A stretch of 64,000 nt of DNA from Rubinisphaera italica (GTDB lineage: Bacteria; Planctomycetota; Planctomycetia; Planctomycetales; Planctomycetaceae). Under the pieces are notes generated by a model that saw only the letters and a program-made list of their open reading frames with translations, made no database searches and was not told the DNA's origin. Both the position numbers and the translations under genes were made by a program. Where the stretch lies: assembly GCF_007859715.1 (NCBI RefSeq), contig NZ_SJPG01000001.1:6616364-6680363 (forward strand), written 5' to 3'. Shown here piece after piece: positions 37,572 to 46,683 of this stretch. Position 1 is the first letter of the stretch. Every line of letters begins with the position of its first letter.

Positions 37572-38840
37572 TTAATGAGTAGTATCCTCGGACTTCGTAT
37601 CGATTTGAGCGTCTTCTCCTGGGATTGGCGCAAAAGTGTATTCTGGGTTATCTTTCTGCCACTGTTTCCAGAACGCGGCAGGAGTTGTTCCACGCCAGAG
37701 TGCTAGAGCATTGCCGACATGGCTGAGGAAAGTATAGCGTTGGAGGATGAGTTCCGGAGATTGTGCCTTGGTCGTCTGGATGATCCACTGAGCGGCTTTG
37801 TCGATCAGTTCTCGTGGTGGATGCAGTTCGACCGGAGCAATCGACAGCCATTCGAGATGATGCCCGGTGGTAATGATCTCGCTGCGGATTTCTCTCTCTC
37901 GCGGATTTTCGACTGCGGTTTTGCCTTCATTCCAGTTGGGAGGCCAGTGGCCATCTTCGAATTGAGATTCGGTAATGAGGTCTCTAACAAGTTCGAGATG
38001 CGCATAGATTTCATTTTGGACATCCTCAGAAAGAATGTCGAATTCCTGATCGAGACGCCAGAGAAGCATTAGGGAATAGACGCGGTGGGTGCCTCTGCAA
38101 ACGCCTTTTTCGAGATAACCCCGCATTAGTCGTTGAGCCAGGAGATCGAAGGACATTTCTCGTCCGTTAATTGCCCGCCAGGTTTTTGTCGGAGGCAGCC
38201 AGAGCCCGAAGGCCATGGCCGACCATTCGGTTTCTCGTTCATCGAGTTGGAAATCCCGAAGGGCTTCGTGAATAACATTTTCGAGAGTCATATTCCGTTG
38301 TGACGGCATCAGAACAGGCGAATCAAGACGAGCCCCGGCTTCGGTAATGCAGGCGAGCATATGATCGTGATGCACGGAGTTGCTACGATATTCCCCCCAG
38401 TTGACACCGACACCGGTTGGACGATCTTGTAATAACGGCGAGGCTGACTCTCCCCAAGAAAGGACGAAGGTGCCGTGGTCGAGGAGAAAATCTTCCATCT
38501 GCATACCGGAAAGAACGTCAGGATCCCGAAATTCGGCATGAACGGACCAGGCACGGATGGCATGCTCGACGAGATTCGGACGAAGTTCTTTGCGATCGAA
38601 CTTCGGTCGGACCTGCCAGAGAACAGCCGCGAGATCCTCATTGGAAACCATTTCAGGTCGATCGTACAACGGCTCCACCCGCAAGGGCACTTCCCGTGGA
38701 ATATCGATAATTGGAGTGCGTTTTGAGGGCGAAAGATCGTCGGCGATCTCATTTTTAATATTCGGACTGGCCACGCCATAAGCAATTGCAAAGCAAGCCA
38801 GTACAATAATCTGGAATGCCCAGAAAGCAAATTTCTTCAT
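37572..38840 (-). CDS. Membrane-anchored conserved hypothetical protein, probably all-helical toroid
   Basis: 422 residues with an N-terminal signal anchor ([20 protein letters not shown]). The rest is exported and helix-rich, with Trp/His-dense segments: [83 protein letters not shown] and [16 protein letters not shown]. The recurring helical pairs, one containing GHWPPNW, are reminiscent of terpenoid-cyclase-like alpha-toroid proteins, but I see no named catalytic motif. I do not know its function. Confidence 0.62.
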   Translation of the reverse strand: MKKFAFWAFQIIVLACFAIAYGVASPNIKNEIADDLSPSKRTPIIDIPREVPLRVEPLYDRPEMVSNEDLAAVLWQVRPKFDRKELRPNLVEHAIRAWSVHAEFRDPDVLSGMQMEDFLLDHGTFVLSWGESASPLLQDRPTGVGVNWGEYRSNSVHHDHMLACITEAGARLDSPVLMPSQRNMTLENVIHEALRDFQLDERETEWSAMAFGLWLPPTKTWRAINGREMSFDLLAQRLMRGYLEKGVCRGTHRVYSLMLLWRLDQEFDILSEDVQNEIYAHLELVRDLITESQFEDGHWPPNWNEGKTAVENPREREIRSEIITTGHHLEWLSIAPVELHPPRELIDKAAQWIIQTTKAQSPELILQRYTFLSHVGNALALWRGTTPAAFWKQWQKDNPEYTFAPIPGEDAQIDTKSEDTTH

Positions 38841-38944
38841 GAATCTAATCCCGATAATGAATGAATGAGATTCAAGTTTACGTTATTCCAGAGTGGGATT
38901 CATGAGAATTTTGATTTCTGAGAGAATTATTTCAGGAAGTAGAA

Positions 38945-38980
38945 GTAGGTTGGGTTCGCGGAACGCGTAACCCAACCTAC
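38945..38980. repeat. Palindrome downstream of hflX
   Basis: GTAGGTTGGGTT and AACCCAACCTAC form a perfect 12-pair stem around CGCGGAACGCGT. It lies about 25 bases past the hflX stop codon. There is no T-run, so it is a dispersed palindrome rather than a standard terminator. Confidence 0.85.
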
Positions 38981-39003
38981 GATCTGAAAGACCGTCAGGC
39001 AAT

Positions 39004-40380
39004 TCAAGTAGCATCCGTCGATGATGGGGTGAATTCTTCCAGGAACTCAACTTGAATTTCATGCTCCCTTTGTAGACGCTCGATCACTCCCTGAGGCAAA
39101 CGGCAGCGGTAGATGGCGTTTGTGTTTGTGTAAGTGGTTTGTTCAACTTCGGTCAGTTGTGTCAGTACTGAGGTCAGTTTTCCGTCGCCGATGTCAGCTG
39201 TGATTTCGATCGCGTGAAAGTTTTTGCTCAGGATTGATACAACCTTTTCCCGGAGCTGCTCAACGCCTTCTCGGGTGACTGCACTCACGCTCATGGCATC
39301 GCGGTGTTTGTTTCGCAGAATGTGATACCACGAATTTTCTTCGATGCTGTTGAGGTCGTCTCCATTAATTTCTGTTCCAGGAGTTTGATGTCCGGGAAGT
39401 CGGTCAACTTTATTTAACACGAGGAGTGTCTGCTTTTCGCCCGCTCCGATTTCTTCGAGTACGCTTTCAACTGTTTCGATGTGCTGCATCGCTTCGGGAT
39501 TACTGGCATCGACAACGTGCAATAGCAAATCCGCCTGCAGTGCTTCTTCGAGTGTCGACTTGAACGAGGCAACGAGATGGTGAGGAAGATCGCGGACGAA
39601 ACCGACAGTATCGCTTAATAGAATGCTGCCCCAGTTGGGGATATCCCATTTGCGGGTTTTGGTGTCGAGCGTGGCGAATAACTGATCGGCGATGTAAACA
39701 TCTTCTCCCGTCAGGGCGTGCATCAATGTGCTCTTGCCAGCGTTGGTGTAGCCGACGAGGGAAACGGTGAAGTATTCATTGCGGGAAGCGACGAGTCGTT
39801 CGCGACGCTTTTCGACACTTTCCAGCTTACGGCGAAGTTCGGAGACTCGTTTATCGAGCATTCGACGGTCAAGTTCGAGCTGCTTTTCCCCCGGTCCACG
39901 ACCACTCCCAATCCCCCCTTCGATACGTTCCAGGTGAGTCCACATCCGTTTCAGACGCGGACGCATATAGAGCAGTTGAGCCAGTTCCACCTGCAACTTC
40001 GCCTCGTATGTCCGGGCGTGTGTCGCGAAGATATCCAGAATGACTTCGCTGCGGTCGATAACAATCGACTTGATCGTCGTTTCGATATTCTTACCCTGCG
40101 AGGGAGAAAGGTTGTTATCGAAGATGGCCAGTTCGGCATCAGTTGCTTGCATGAGCTGATTGAGTTCTTCGATCTTGCCTTTGCCGAGATAGGTGGCCGG
40201 TTCGGGATGGTCGCGTGTCTGTGTCAAATGACCAACGACCTCACACCCTGCGGTCTCGGCCAGACCGGCCAGTTCATCCAGGGCATGTTCTTTCGACAGC
40301 TTTTGCCCGGGAGTTAACATCCCCACAAGAACTGCTCGTTTGGCTTCGACTTTTAGCGTATCACGCAACGGTTGATTCAA
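39004..40380 (-). CDS. hflX: Ribosome-associated GTPase HflX
   Basis: GTPase that splits stalled or hibernating ribosomes. 458 residues, slightly longer than the usual 420-430. The N-terminal HflX-specific domain includes TYLGKGKIEEL and GGIGSGRGPGEKQLE (about 155-169). The GTPase domain has G1 GYTNAGKST (210-218), G3 SDTVGFVRDLPHHLVASFKSTLEEA and G4 VLNKVDRL. The C-terminal extension is the family's typical tail. Stand-alone gene, not next to hfq here. Confidence 0.95.
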   Translation of the reverse strand: MNQPLRDTLKVEAKRAVLVGMLTPGQKLSKEHALDELAGLAETAGCEVVGHLTQTRDHPEPATYLGKGKIEELNQLMQATDAELAIFDNNLSPSQGKNIETTIKSIVIDRSEVILDIFATHARTYEAKLQVELAQLLYMRPRLKRMWTHLERIEGGIGSGRGPGEKQLELDRRMLDKRVSELRRKLESVEKRRERLVASRNEYFTVSLVGYTNAGKSTLMHALTGEDVYIADQLFATLDTKTRKWDIPNWGSILLSDTVGFVRDLPHHLVASFKSTLEEALQADLLLHVVDASNPEAMQHIETVESVLEEIGAGEKQTLLVLNKVDRLPGHQTPGTEINGDDLNSIEENSWYHILRNKHRDAMSVSAVTREGVEQLREKVVSILSKNFHAIEITADIGDGKLTSVLTQLTEVEQTTYTNTNAIYRCRLPQGVIERLQREHEIQVEFLEEFTPSSTDAT

Positions 40381-40902
40381 AATGGCTCCTGTCGCAAATG
40401 GATTGCATCAATGAATTGCATATCAGAAAAAGTGTCTGACGAATTCAAGTAACATTTTCGACCATGTGGAGCCGGAAAGGTTCACAGACACTTCTTAGAA
40501 ATTGTACCTTTTCCAGCACTGGCGGCAATTCGTTATTAAATATTTCCTCGCGTTCTCCAACGATCCAGAGCAATTTTGCCGCAGTTTTGTTGCGGAATGT
40601 GACCAAAGCTGGAAAACTTTCTGACAATCTTACTGCACGTATACTCGATAAGACCTGTTTTGCAGAGTAATTTCGCCGACTCCCCTCAAAAATTGCCCAA
40701 CCCACTTCCCCTTCTCAAAAATTTTTCAGACCACTACAATTATCATAACGACTGGGCAAAATTAAAATCAGCCCATCAATCACATTTTGAACGGCCAGGT
40801 TTCGTAACTAATCTGGTCGTGATCTCTTTTCCACGAATTGATGGATCGAAATAGATCGAATACTGACACTTGCGGATCCCATCATTGAAAGACGAAGGAT
40901 CG
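40381..40902. other. Intergenic region upstream of hflX and the reductase
   Basis: 522 bases between divergent genes. It is AT-rich in the second half. I see no RNA motif or tandem operator. An 86-codon frame on the minus strand (40445-40705) lacks known features and is not called. Confidence 0.5.
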
Positions 40903-42639
40903 ATGGCTGACACCGACTCAAAAATCTCAACCGATACTGTTAAGCTCTCCAAAATGGAGGGCATCAAGGAAGCCTCCCATCAATTGCGAGGTCCGATTCC
41001 TGAAGAACTACTCAATCAAGAGCCCAGTTTTTCGGGGGATGCGGCTCAGTTGCTCAAATTCCATGGCACCTATCAGCAGGACAATCGCGAACTGCGAAAC
41101 CGTAAAGATGCTGACGGTAACCGCATGGCTAAAGCCTACAGCTGTATGATTCGCACCGGTGTGACCGGCGGACAAATGACAGCCGATCAGTTTCTCGTCG
41201 AGATGGATCTGGCCGACAAATATGGCGAAGGAACATTGCGACTGACGACCCGCCAGGCGATTCAGTTACACGGCGTGCTCAAGCAGAATCTGCAGCGAAC
41301 GATTCATGAGATCAGCAAAATCAAATTAGATACCTACGCTGCCTGTGGTGACGTCAATCGTAATGTCATGTGCAATCCGGTTCCTTACAAGAACAATCCT
41401 GTTCTCGAACAGATGCAGGAAATGACAAAAGCAATCGCGGCTCATCTTAGACCTCGCTCGACTGCTTACTTCGAACTGTGGGTGGAAGATCCTGATGGCC
41501 ATAAGGAAAATGTCGCTGAGTTCCAACCGGTTGAAGAACCGATCTACGGGGCGACTTATCTGCCACGAAAGTTCAAGATTGGCGTCGCTCTCCCGGAAGA
41601 CAATCATGTCGACATTATGACGCAGGATATCGGTCTGCTGGCGATCGTCGAGAACGATGCTGTCGTCGGTTACGACATGTACGTCGGCGGCGGAATGGGA
41701 CGAACACCAGCCAAGAAAGAGACTTATCCGGCTCTGGGTAAACCTCTCGCATTCCTGGCACCTGGCGAAGTTTGTGCGGTTGCCGAAGCGGTTGTCAAAG
41801 TTCAAAGAGACTTCGGGAATCGAGAAGACCGCAAAGTTGCCCGTATGAAATATCTCGTCGACAAATGGGGAATCGAAAAGTTCCGTGAGAAAGTCGTCGA
41901 GTATTATGGTCAATCTCTTTCACCCGTTCGTGGTGTCAAAGTGACTGGCGTCGACGATTACATGGGCTGGCGTGAACAGGGCGATGGCAAACTTTTCGTC
42001 GGTATCAATATCGAGAATGGACGTATCAAAGACGAAGGTGACTTGCGAATCAAAACCGGTTTGCGAGCCGTCGTCGAAAAATACAAGATGCCCGTCCACC
42101 TGACGGCTCTGCAATCCATGATTCTCTGCGATATCGATCCCGCTGATAAAGATGACATCGCCAGCATGCTCAAAGAGCACGGCATTAAAACAGCCGAGGA
42201 ATACACGATCTCACGACGTTTCTCAATGGCCTGCCCGGCTCTGCCGATGTGTGGATTAGCCGTCACGGAATCGGAACGAGTCATGCCAGATCTGATGAGT
42301 CAGATTGAAGCCGAGATGGCGAAATATGATTTGCAGGAGGAGTTGATCAGCGTGCACATGACCGGCTGCCCGAATGGATGTGCCCGACCATACACTCCCG
42401 ATATCGGTCTGGTCGGAAAAGCAGTCAACAAGTATACGATGTTCTTAGGAGGAAATGCCGAAGGAACACGACTCGGATTCATCTTCCAGGACATGGTCAA
42501 ATTCGAAGATGTCGCTCCCACACTGTCGCCGATATTTGCATACTTCAAAGCCGAGCGAGAAGGCAAGGAATCGTTTGGGGATTTCTGTAATCGCAAAGGT
42601 CTCGAAGATCTGACAGAAAAAGTTTCCTCTGCTGCGTGA
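40903..42639 (+). CDS. Ferredoxin-dependent sulfite/nitrite reductase (sirohaem, 4Fe-4S)
   Basis: Reduces sulfite to sulfide or nitrite to ammonium with six electrons from ferredoxin. ATG 40903 has GAAGGA upstream; the frame opens 11 codons earlier. The four cluster/sirohaem Cys are present in C444-P-A-L-P-M-C450 (C-x5-C) and GC489-P-N-G-C493 (C-x3-C). An N-terminal ferredoxin-like half (TGGQMTADQFL, LRLTTRQAIQLHGVL) is repeated in the second half. Sulfite reductase is the more likely activity for a stand-alone gene of this type, but the nitrite alternative cannot be ruled out. A terminator lies at 42668-42706. Confidence 0.9.
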   Translation: MADTDSKISTDTVKLSKMEGIKEASHQLRGPIPEELLNQEPSFSGDAAQLLKFHGTYQQDNRELRNRKDADGNRMAKAYSCMIRTGVTGGQMTADQFLVEMDLADKYGEGTLRLTTRQAIQLHGVLKQNLQRTIHEISKIKLDTYAACGDVNRNVMCNPVPYKNNPVLEQMQEMTKAIAAHLRPRSTAYFELWVEDPDGHKENVAEFQPVEEPIYGATYLPRKFKIGVALPEDNHVDIMTQDIGLLAIVENDAVVGYDMYVGGGMGRTPAKKETYPALGKPLAFLAPGEVCAVAEAVVKVQRDFGNREDRKVARMKYLVDKWGIEKFREKVVEYYGQSLSPVRGVKVTGVDDYMGWREQGDGKLFVGINIENGRIKDEGDLRIKTGLRAVVEKYKMPVHLTALQSMILCDIDPADKDDIASMLKEHGIKTAEEYTISRRFSMACPALPMCGLAVTESERVMPDLMSQIEAEMAKYDLQEELISVHMTGCPNGCARPYTPDIGLVGKAVNKYTMFLGGNAEGTRLGFIFQDMVKFEDVAPTLSPIFAYFKAEREGKESFGDFCNRKGLEDLTEKVSSAA

Positions 42640-42667
42640 GCATCAAAGAGGGATTGAAATTCAACAA

Positions 42668-42706
42668 GCTGCGAAGGTCTAATGATCTTCGCAGCTTGTT
42701 TTTTAT
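42668..42706 (+). terminator. Rho-independent terminator of the reductase gene
   Basis: AAGCTGCGAAG, a nine-base loop and CTTCGCAGCTT form an 11-pair stem followed by GTTTTTTATT, just past the reductase stop codon. Confidence 0.92.
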
Positions 42707-42710
42707 TGAA

Positions 42711-42778
42711 CCGCGGATGGACACAGATTGACGCAGATAATATTGCATCCGCGTTTATCTGTGTTCATCCGCGGTTCT
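42711..42778. repeat. Hairpin with GAACCGCGGATG arms
   Basis: ACCGCGGATGGACACAGAT pairs with ATCTGTGTTCATCCGCGGT around about 30 bases, right after the reductase terminator. A partial relative (ACCACGGATGGACACGGATC) is at 43545-43564. Wording of this type is common in intergenic palindromes of many phyla. Confidence 0.82.
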
Positions 42779-42820
42779 TAACTTTCACTTTAGTTGTAGT
42801 TGTTAGCGAAACACGCTTTA

Positions 42821-43408
42821 TTAACCAGCAGTCACACGCTCAGGCTTAAAGTAAGTACGAACATCAATTGTCGACATTCCAGCCTGCCGAGCCGATTCGA
42901 TGCCGGGGTCGGTATCTTCGTAGGCGAGGCAATTGGCCGGGTTCACTCCTAAACGGCGGGCGGCTTCGAGGTAGGTATCGGGAGCAGGCTTGGGGTGTTC
43001 GATATCGAGAGCGGTGACGATTGTCTGAAAGTATTGTCGCAGTCCCAGATTATCGAGAATGCCGTGGCAGACGCGTGGGATGCCACCCGTGGCAACGGCC
43101 AGGGGGATTTTTTCGAAGTGAACTTTGACCACTTCGATGGTCTGTTCAATCGGCAGAATCACATCGAGATGTTTTTCGAATTCATCTTCTTTTTCTTCGG
43201 CAATCGCTTCAGCATCGCCGTCATGTCCATGAAGTTCGAGTAGATGACGGGCGACTTTGAGAGTCGACCAGCCACCGGTCTCATAAAACAGATCTTCCGT
43301 AAATTCGAGACCGTAGCGTTTAAGAGTCGATACCCAGGCAATGTAATGAGCGGGCATGGAGTTGGCTAAGGTGCCATCACAATCAAAAATAATCGCTTCG
43401 TACTGCAC
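42821..43408 (-). CDS. HAD-superfamily phosphatase / phosphoglucomutase-like
   Basis: 195-residue HAD subfamily I hydrolase. Motif I FDCDGTLANS (nucleophile D9, acid D11), the helical cap MPAHYIAWVSTLKRYGLEF, motif II VATGG, motif III HPKPAPDTY with Lys, and motif IV AYEDTDPGIESA. The N-terminal cap resembles beta-phosphoglucomutase/YqaB-type enzymes, so it is a sugar phosphatase or mutase. No neighbour indicates the substrate. Confidence 0.88.
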   Translation of the reverse strand: MQYEAIIFDCDGTLANSMPAHYIAWVSTLKRYGLEFTEDLFYETGGWSTLKVARHLLELHGHDGDAEAIAEEKEDEFEKHLDVILPIEQTIEVVKVHFEKIPLAVATGGIPRVCHGILDNLGLRQYFQTIVTALDIEHPKPAPDTYLEAARRLGVNPANCLAYEDTDPGIESARQAGMSTIDVRTYFKPERVTAG

Positions 43409-43574
43409 GAAGATTCCGCCTTTCGGCCTAAAGAGATGAAAGAAACGCTTTTGCAGGCCACGTTATAGCGGGTGGGGCTTCAGGAATTCAAATTGAATTC
43501 GCAGATTTATGAGAAGTTCATTGTTTGCGAAAAGAAAAATTGTACCACGGATGGACACGGATCGGTGAAGCATT

Positions 43575-43651
43575 GTGGCACGTCCCAGAACGCAGTGATG
43601 GGCATAGTTGATAGCGATACCACGCCCTTCGCTTTGCTCAGAGCGTGCCAC
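43575..43651. repeat. Intergenic inverted repeat GTGGCACG/CGTGCCAC
   Basis: GTGGCACG at 43575-43582 and CGTGCCAC at 43644-43651 form the ends of a hairpin-like stretch with CGCAGTGATGGGC and CACGCCCTTCGCT between. It lies within the 277-base gap 43409-43685. Confidence 0.6.
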
Positions 43652-43685
43652 CCATCTATTCTCATCAAATACACTATTCGTGATT

Positions 43686-45164
43686 TTATTTCACAGTGAA
43701 GTTGATTGAGTATGTCGCAACCTTGCGGTTGAGTTGGTCTTCGACAATCAATTTGAGGAGATAGGGACCGACGGTTAACTCGCTGGGGATGTTGACTTTG
43801 TAGCTATGGAAATAGTCATGTCTGCGAGTGCGGCAATAGTCTTCTGTGGGAGGATATTCCTGTTCAACGACCAAACCGGGATTACTGCCCGCTCGATGAA
43901 TTTCGACCGTCGATTTCAACACGGTTTTAAAAGTGCCATCGGGTGTCATTTCGCTCAGAAAATTACGCATTTCTCCATAGACGAGGACCGGTTGTCCGGG
44001 GCGGAATTCATCGCGTTCGAAGCGATCGTAGACTCCGAAGCCTTGGATGCCGCGGGAGAAAGTGACATTGCGAATTTCCAGATTGGCTCGTTCCCGCAAG
44101 CGGTCGGTGGCGTCGGACAGTTGAGAAACGGCATGAGTCGCACGGTCTCCCGAATTCGGAATCCCGGTTGCATCGAAGTAATTCGACATGCCCCAGAAAA
44201 GTTTCTGCCAGAACTCCTGCTCGGCTGCGGGGAGATCGGGGATCGCTTCGAGTGTCCGCTCGTGACGATCACTCATCAAATACATCATCCGCAGGAAGAC
44301 ATGATCTCTCGTATATTCTTGCATTTGTGTATTGTCGCCAGCCGGCAGATTGTGTTTTATCTGCTGTTCGGACAAGCTAATCAATGTGGCCAAGGCTTCT
44401 TCGTAACGTTCTTTATCTGACTTCTGAACGGTTTCCATAACCGGTGTACTGCTCTTTTGCGGAGAGAGTGATTCGGTTTTGATCCCATCAGCGGTTTGAA
44501 TCTTTCCAACTTCATTCGCTTCCGGTTGCTGATTTGAGACCGTCACCATTTCCCCAGGCTGCAGATTTTGTGGCTGGGATCTTCCCTCTGAAGGTCGATT
44601 CCAGGGATCCAGTGCCTGAAGTTCGTTGGCCGAGGCACTCCGCTGGGTGTGATCAGCAATTACCGGAAGTTCGTTGCTGTTTTCACTCGAAGGATATGCA
44701 GGAACCTTTCGTGTTTCATCCGATGAGGCATCCTCGGAATGTTGACGGGCAAGTCGTCGCATACGGATGATTCGAGGCACCATATCGGGCGGAACCTGAC
44801 GCAATTCTTCGTACCACTGTTTACGTTCTTCGGGAGTCGCATCGCGGAATTCGGTTTCGATCAGCATCATCGTAGCCGCATCAAATTTGGGGGTTTGTAC
44901 TTCTTCTTTGACGACCATCGCTTTTTTAGCGGAGGCCATTTGCACTTCAGGCTCACCGGTCACCAGAAACGGATTTTCTTCAGTTGCCTCTGCGATTTCC
45001 GTGCTGACTTCCTGATTTGCGTCCTTGTTATCAGAACTGAACCATGTCTTGGGATTGTACTTCGCGACGGAGTGATCCACGGTTCCACAACCAATCAGCG
45101 CAAACAGACCGGCTGCGATGCAGGGCATCATCAAGCCGAAACGGATTGAGTGAAAAGTGTTCAT
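43686..45164 (-). CDS. Lipoprotein of unknown function
   Basis: 492 residues. The N-terminal lipobox is LFALIGC with C26 as the lipidation site. A Ser/Glu/Gln-rich, probably disordered region (about 30-240) contains a helix with DATPEERKQWYEELRQVPPD. A helical domain (about 245-360) and a beta-rich C-terminal domain follow, the latter with RPGQPVLVYGEMRNFLSEM and GPYLLKLIVEDQLNRKVATYSINFTV, suggesting an Ig-like fold. I do not recognise the family; it is probably planctomycete-specific. Confidence 0.7.
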   Translation of the reverse strand: MNTFHSIRFGLMMPCIAAGLFALIGCGTVDHSVAKYNPKTWFSSDNKDANQEVSTEIAEATEENPFLVTGEPEVQMASAKKAMVVKEEVQTPKFDAATMMLIETEFRDATPEERKQWYEELRQVPPDMVPRIIRMRRLARQHSEDASSDETRKVPAYPSSENSNELPVIADHTQRSASANELQALDPWNRPSEGRSQPQNLQPGEMVTVSNQQPEANEVGKIQTADGIKTESLSPQKSSTPVMETVQKSDKERYEEALATLISLSEQQIKHNLPAGDNTQMQEYTRDHVFLRMMYLMSDRHERTLEAIPDLPAAEQEFWQKLFWGMSNYFDATGIPNSGDRATHAVSQLSDATDRLRERANLEIRNVTFSRGIQGFGVYDRFERDEFRPGQPVLVYGEMRNFLSEMTPDGTFKTVLKSTVEIHRAGSNPGLVVEQEYPPTEDYCRTRRHDYFHSYKVNIPSELTVGPYLLKLIVEDQLNRKVATYSINFTVK

Positions 45165-45357
45165 GGAGAAAGGTTGAATCAGAGTGAGTGAAGACTCGGG
45201 GAAGAACGGAAGTTTTCCATTCGAGGGGAGTCGAACGGTAAGTCATTCTGAGGATCTGATCAAGATCGACCGGATTCTTGAAGGAAATCCTCAATATTTC
45301 CGCAGGAATTGCAGAAATTGCAAATGCCTGAACTACACTATTTTAGAATAGGGCAGG

Positions 45358-46002
45358 CTATGTAGCGACCGGTGTTGCGTTGTCGGGTACGTGCAATGTC
45401 AGATAAGAGCGATCTGTGATGCGGAAGCCGATGGAGTGATACAGGGCAACCGCAGTGCAGTTGGCAGCGGTGACATCCAGATAGACCCGTTGGATTCCAC
45501 ATTCGGCAAAGCCCTGCAAGGATTTTGTGACCAGGGCTTTCCCCAGTCCCAAGCCACGGCAATCGGGAGTGATGCCGACATTTTGAATCGCCCCGAGTTT
45601 GAAAGCTCGTCGCATGCCTTGAATGGTGCCGCAGTATTTCGAGGTCAATGAGGAACTGGGATGTTCAATCAGCCAGGTGGTTTCAGGCAGAAAATTGCTG
45701 CGGGAGGAAATATCACTCATTAAACGTCTGCAGCCAGCCAGATTGCTCAGGCAGGGAAAGAGTTGAGAATCAACTTCGCCTGCAAAACATTCTGCCTTAA
45801 TACGAGCATGGCTTTCGAGCAGATTCGGTTCCCAGGCAACCCAGCGAAATCCGTCAGGCAACTCAGCTGCTGGCAGTGGAGTCTGCTTCAGATCGAATTC
45901 CATGCGATATCGCTTGTAGTAGCGTTCTGGCATCTGTGCAATCCTGAGTTTTGGCCTGAAACGGTAGAGCTTTGGTTCAGTAAATATATGGGGAGACTGC
46001 AT
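45358..46002 (-). CDS. GNAT-family N-acetyltransferase
   Basis: 214 residues. The acetyl-CoA-binding segment VGITPDCRGLGLGKALVTKSL carries the R/Q-x-x-G-x-G/A pyrophosphate loop, and the later motif TAANCTAVALYHSIGF is the usual GNAT ending. A start at ATG 45933 (AGGA upstream) is also possible and would drop 23 residues. The acceptor is unknown. Confidence 0.84.
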   Translation of the reverse strand: MQSPHIFTEPKLYRFRPKLRIAQMPERYYKRYRMEFDLKQTPLPAAELPDGFRWVAWEPNLLESHARIKAECFAGEVDSQLFPCLSNLAGCRRLMSDISSRSNFLPETTWLIEHPSSSLTSKYCGTIQGMRRAFKLGAIQNVGITPDCRGLGLGKALVTKSLQGFAECGIQRVYLDVTAANCTAVALYHSIGFRITDRSYLTLHVPDNATPVAT

Positions 46003-46404
46003 TGCAACTACAGTATTGATCTCAACTTGCGCTGGCGAAGCCAGTGGCAGACCACCATTATAAGTAATGAGAACAAAGCAACAGCTGTTATCGCGATGGA
46101 TCGAAAATTCACTTGTTGCCTAAATGCTACATTTGCAGGTGAATATGTCAAATCCTAATTGGTAAATGGATGCCAAGTCTTGGAGGTCAGCCTGAAAGGT
46201 GTCGTTTTAATCGGTGCAGTTGCTCATTTATTTGGAAATCCGTGATAAGATATGCGGATTCTCCGATTCAAACGAACCTGATGGCTGATTTTCTGGTCTC
46301 ATCTGGAAAAATGTCCTGAAATGCGACACGAGCTGACTTTCCAAGCGGCAAGTGTCGAAATATACTGTGAGTTCAAGGAGCGTTCAGGACGGAGTCTCTT
46401 GAAT
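46003..46404. other. Intergenic region before tRNA-Met
   Basis: 402 bases with no gene or RNA structure that I can support. The promoter of the tRNA must lie near its end. Confidence 0.5.
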
Positions 46405-46479
<75 letters not shown>

Positions 46480-46596
46480 CTTGTAGTGTAACCTCTTTGA
46501 ATTGTGAGAAAGCCTTAATTTTCTCGCAAGCTCGTTAGTGTGCTCGATTTGGGTTCTTCTATACGAAATCAAAGTGATTGCTCAATGAAAATGGTA

Positions 46597-46632
46597 GAAA
46601 CCCCGTTACGTTGAATGCGTGACGGGGTTTCT
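46597..46632. terminator. Hairpin between tRNA-Met and the antiporter gene
   Basis: GAAACCCCGTTACG and CGTGACGGGGTTTC (one mismatch) form a long stem with a TTGAATG loop. The stem ends carry AAA/TTT, so it can stop transcription from either side. Confidence 0.7.
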
Positions 46633-46683
46633 CATGCGCTCCCAACTTCCGCACTCAACTTCCACTGATCCGAATGGATTCTC

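Noticed and set aside
40445..40705. 86-codon minus-strand frame upstream of hflX
   Set aside because: No known motif, no signal peptide and no clear ribosome-binding site; could be real but not supportable.
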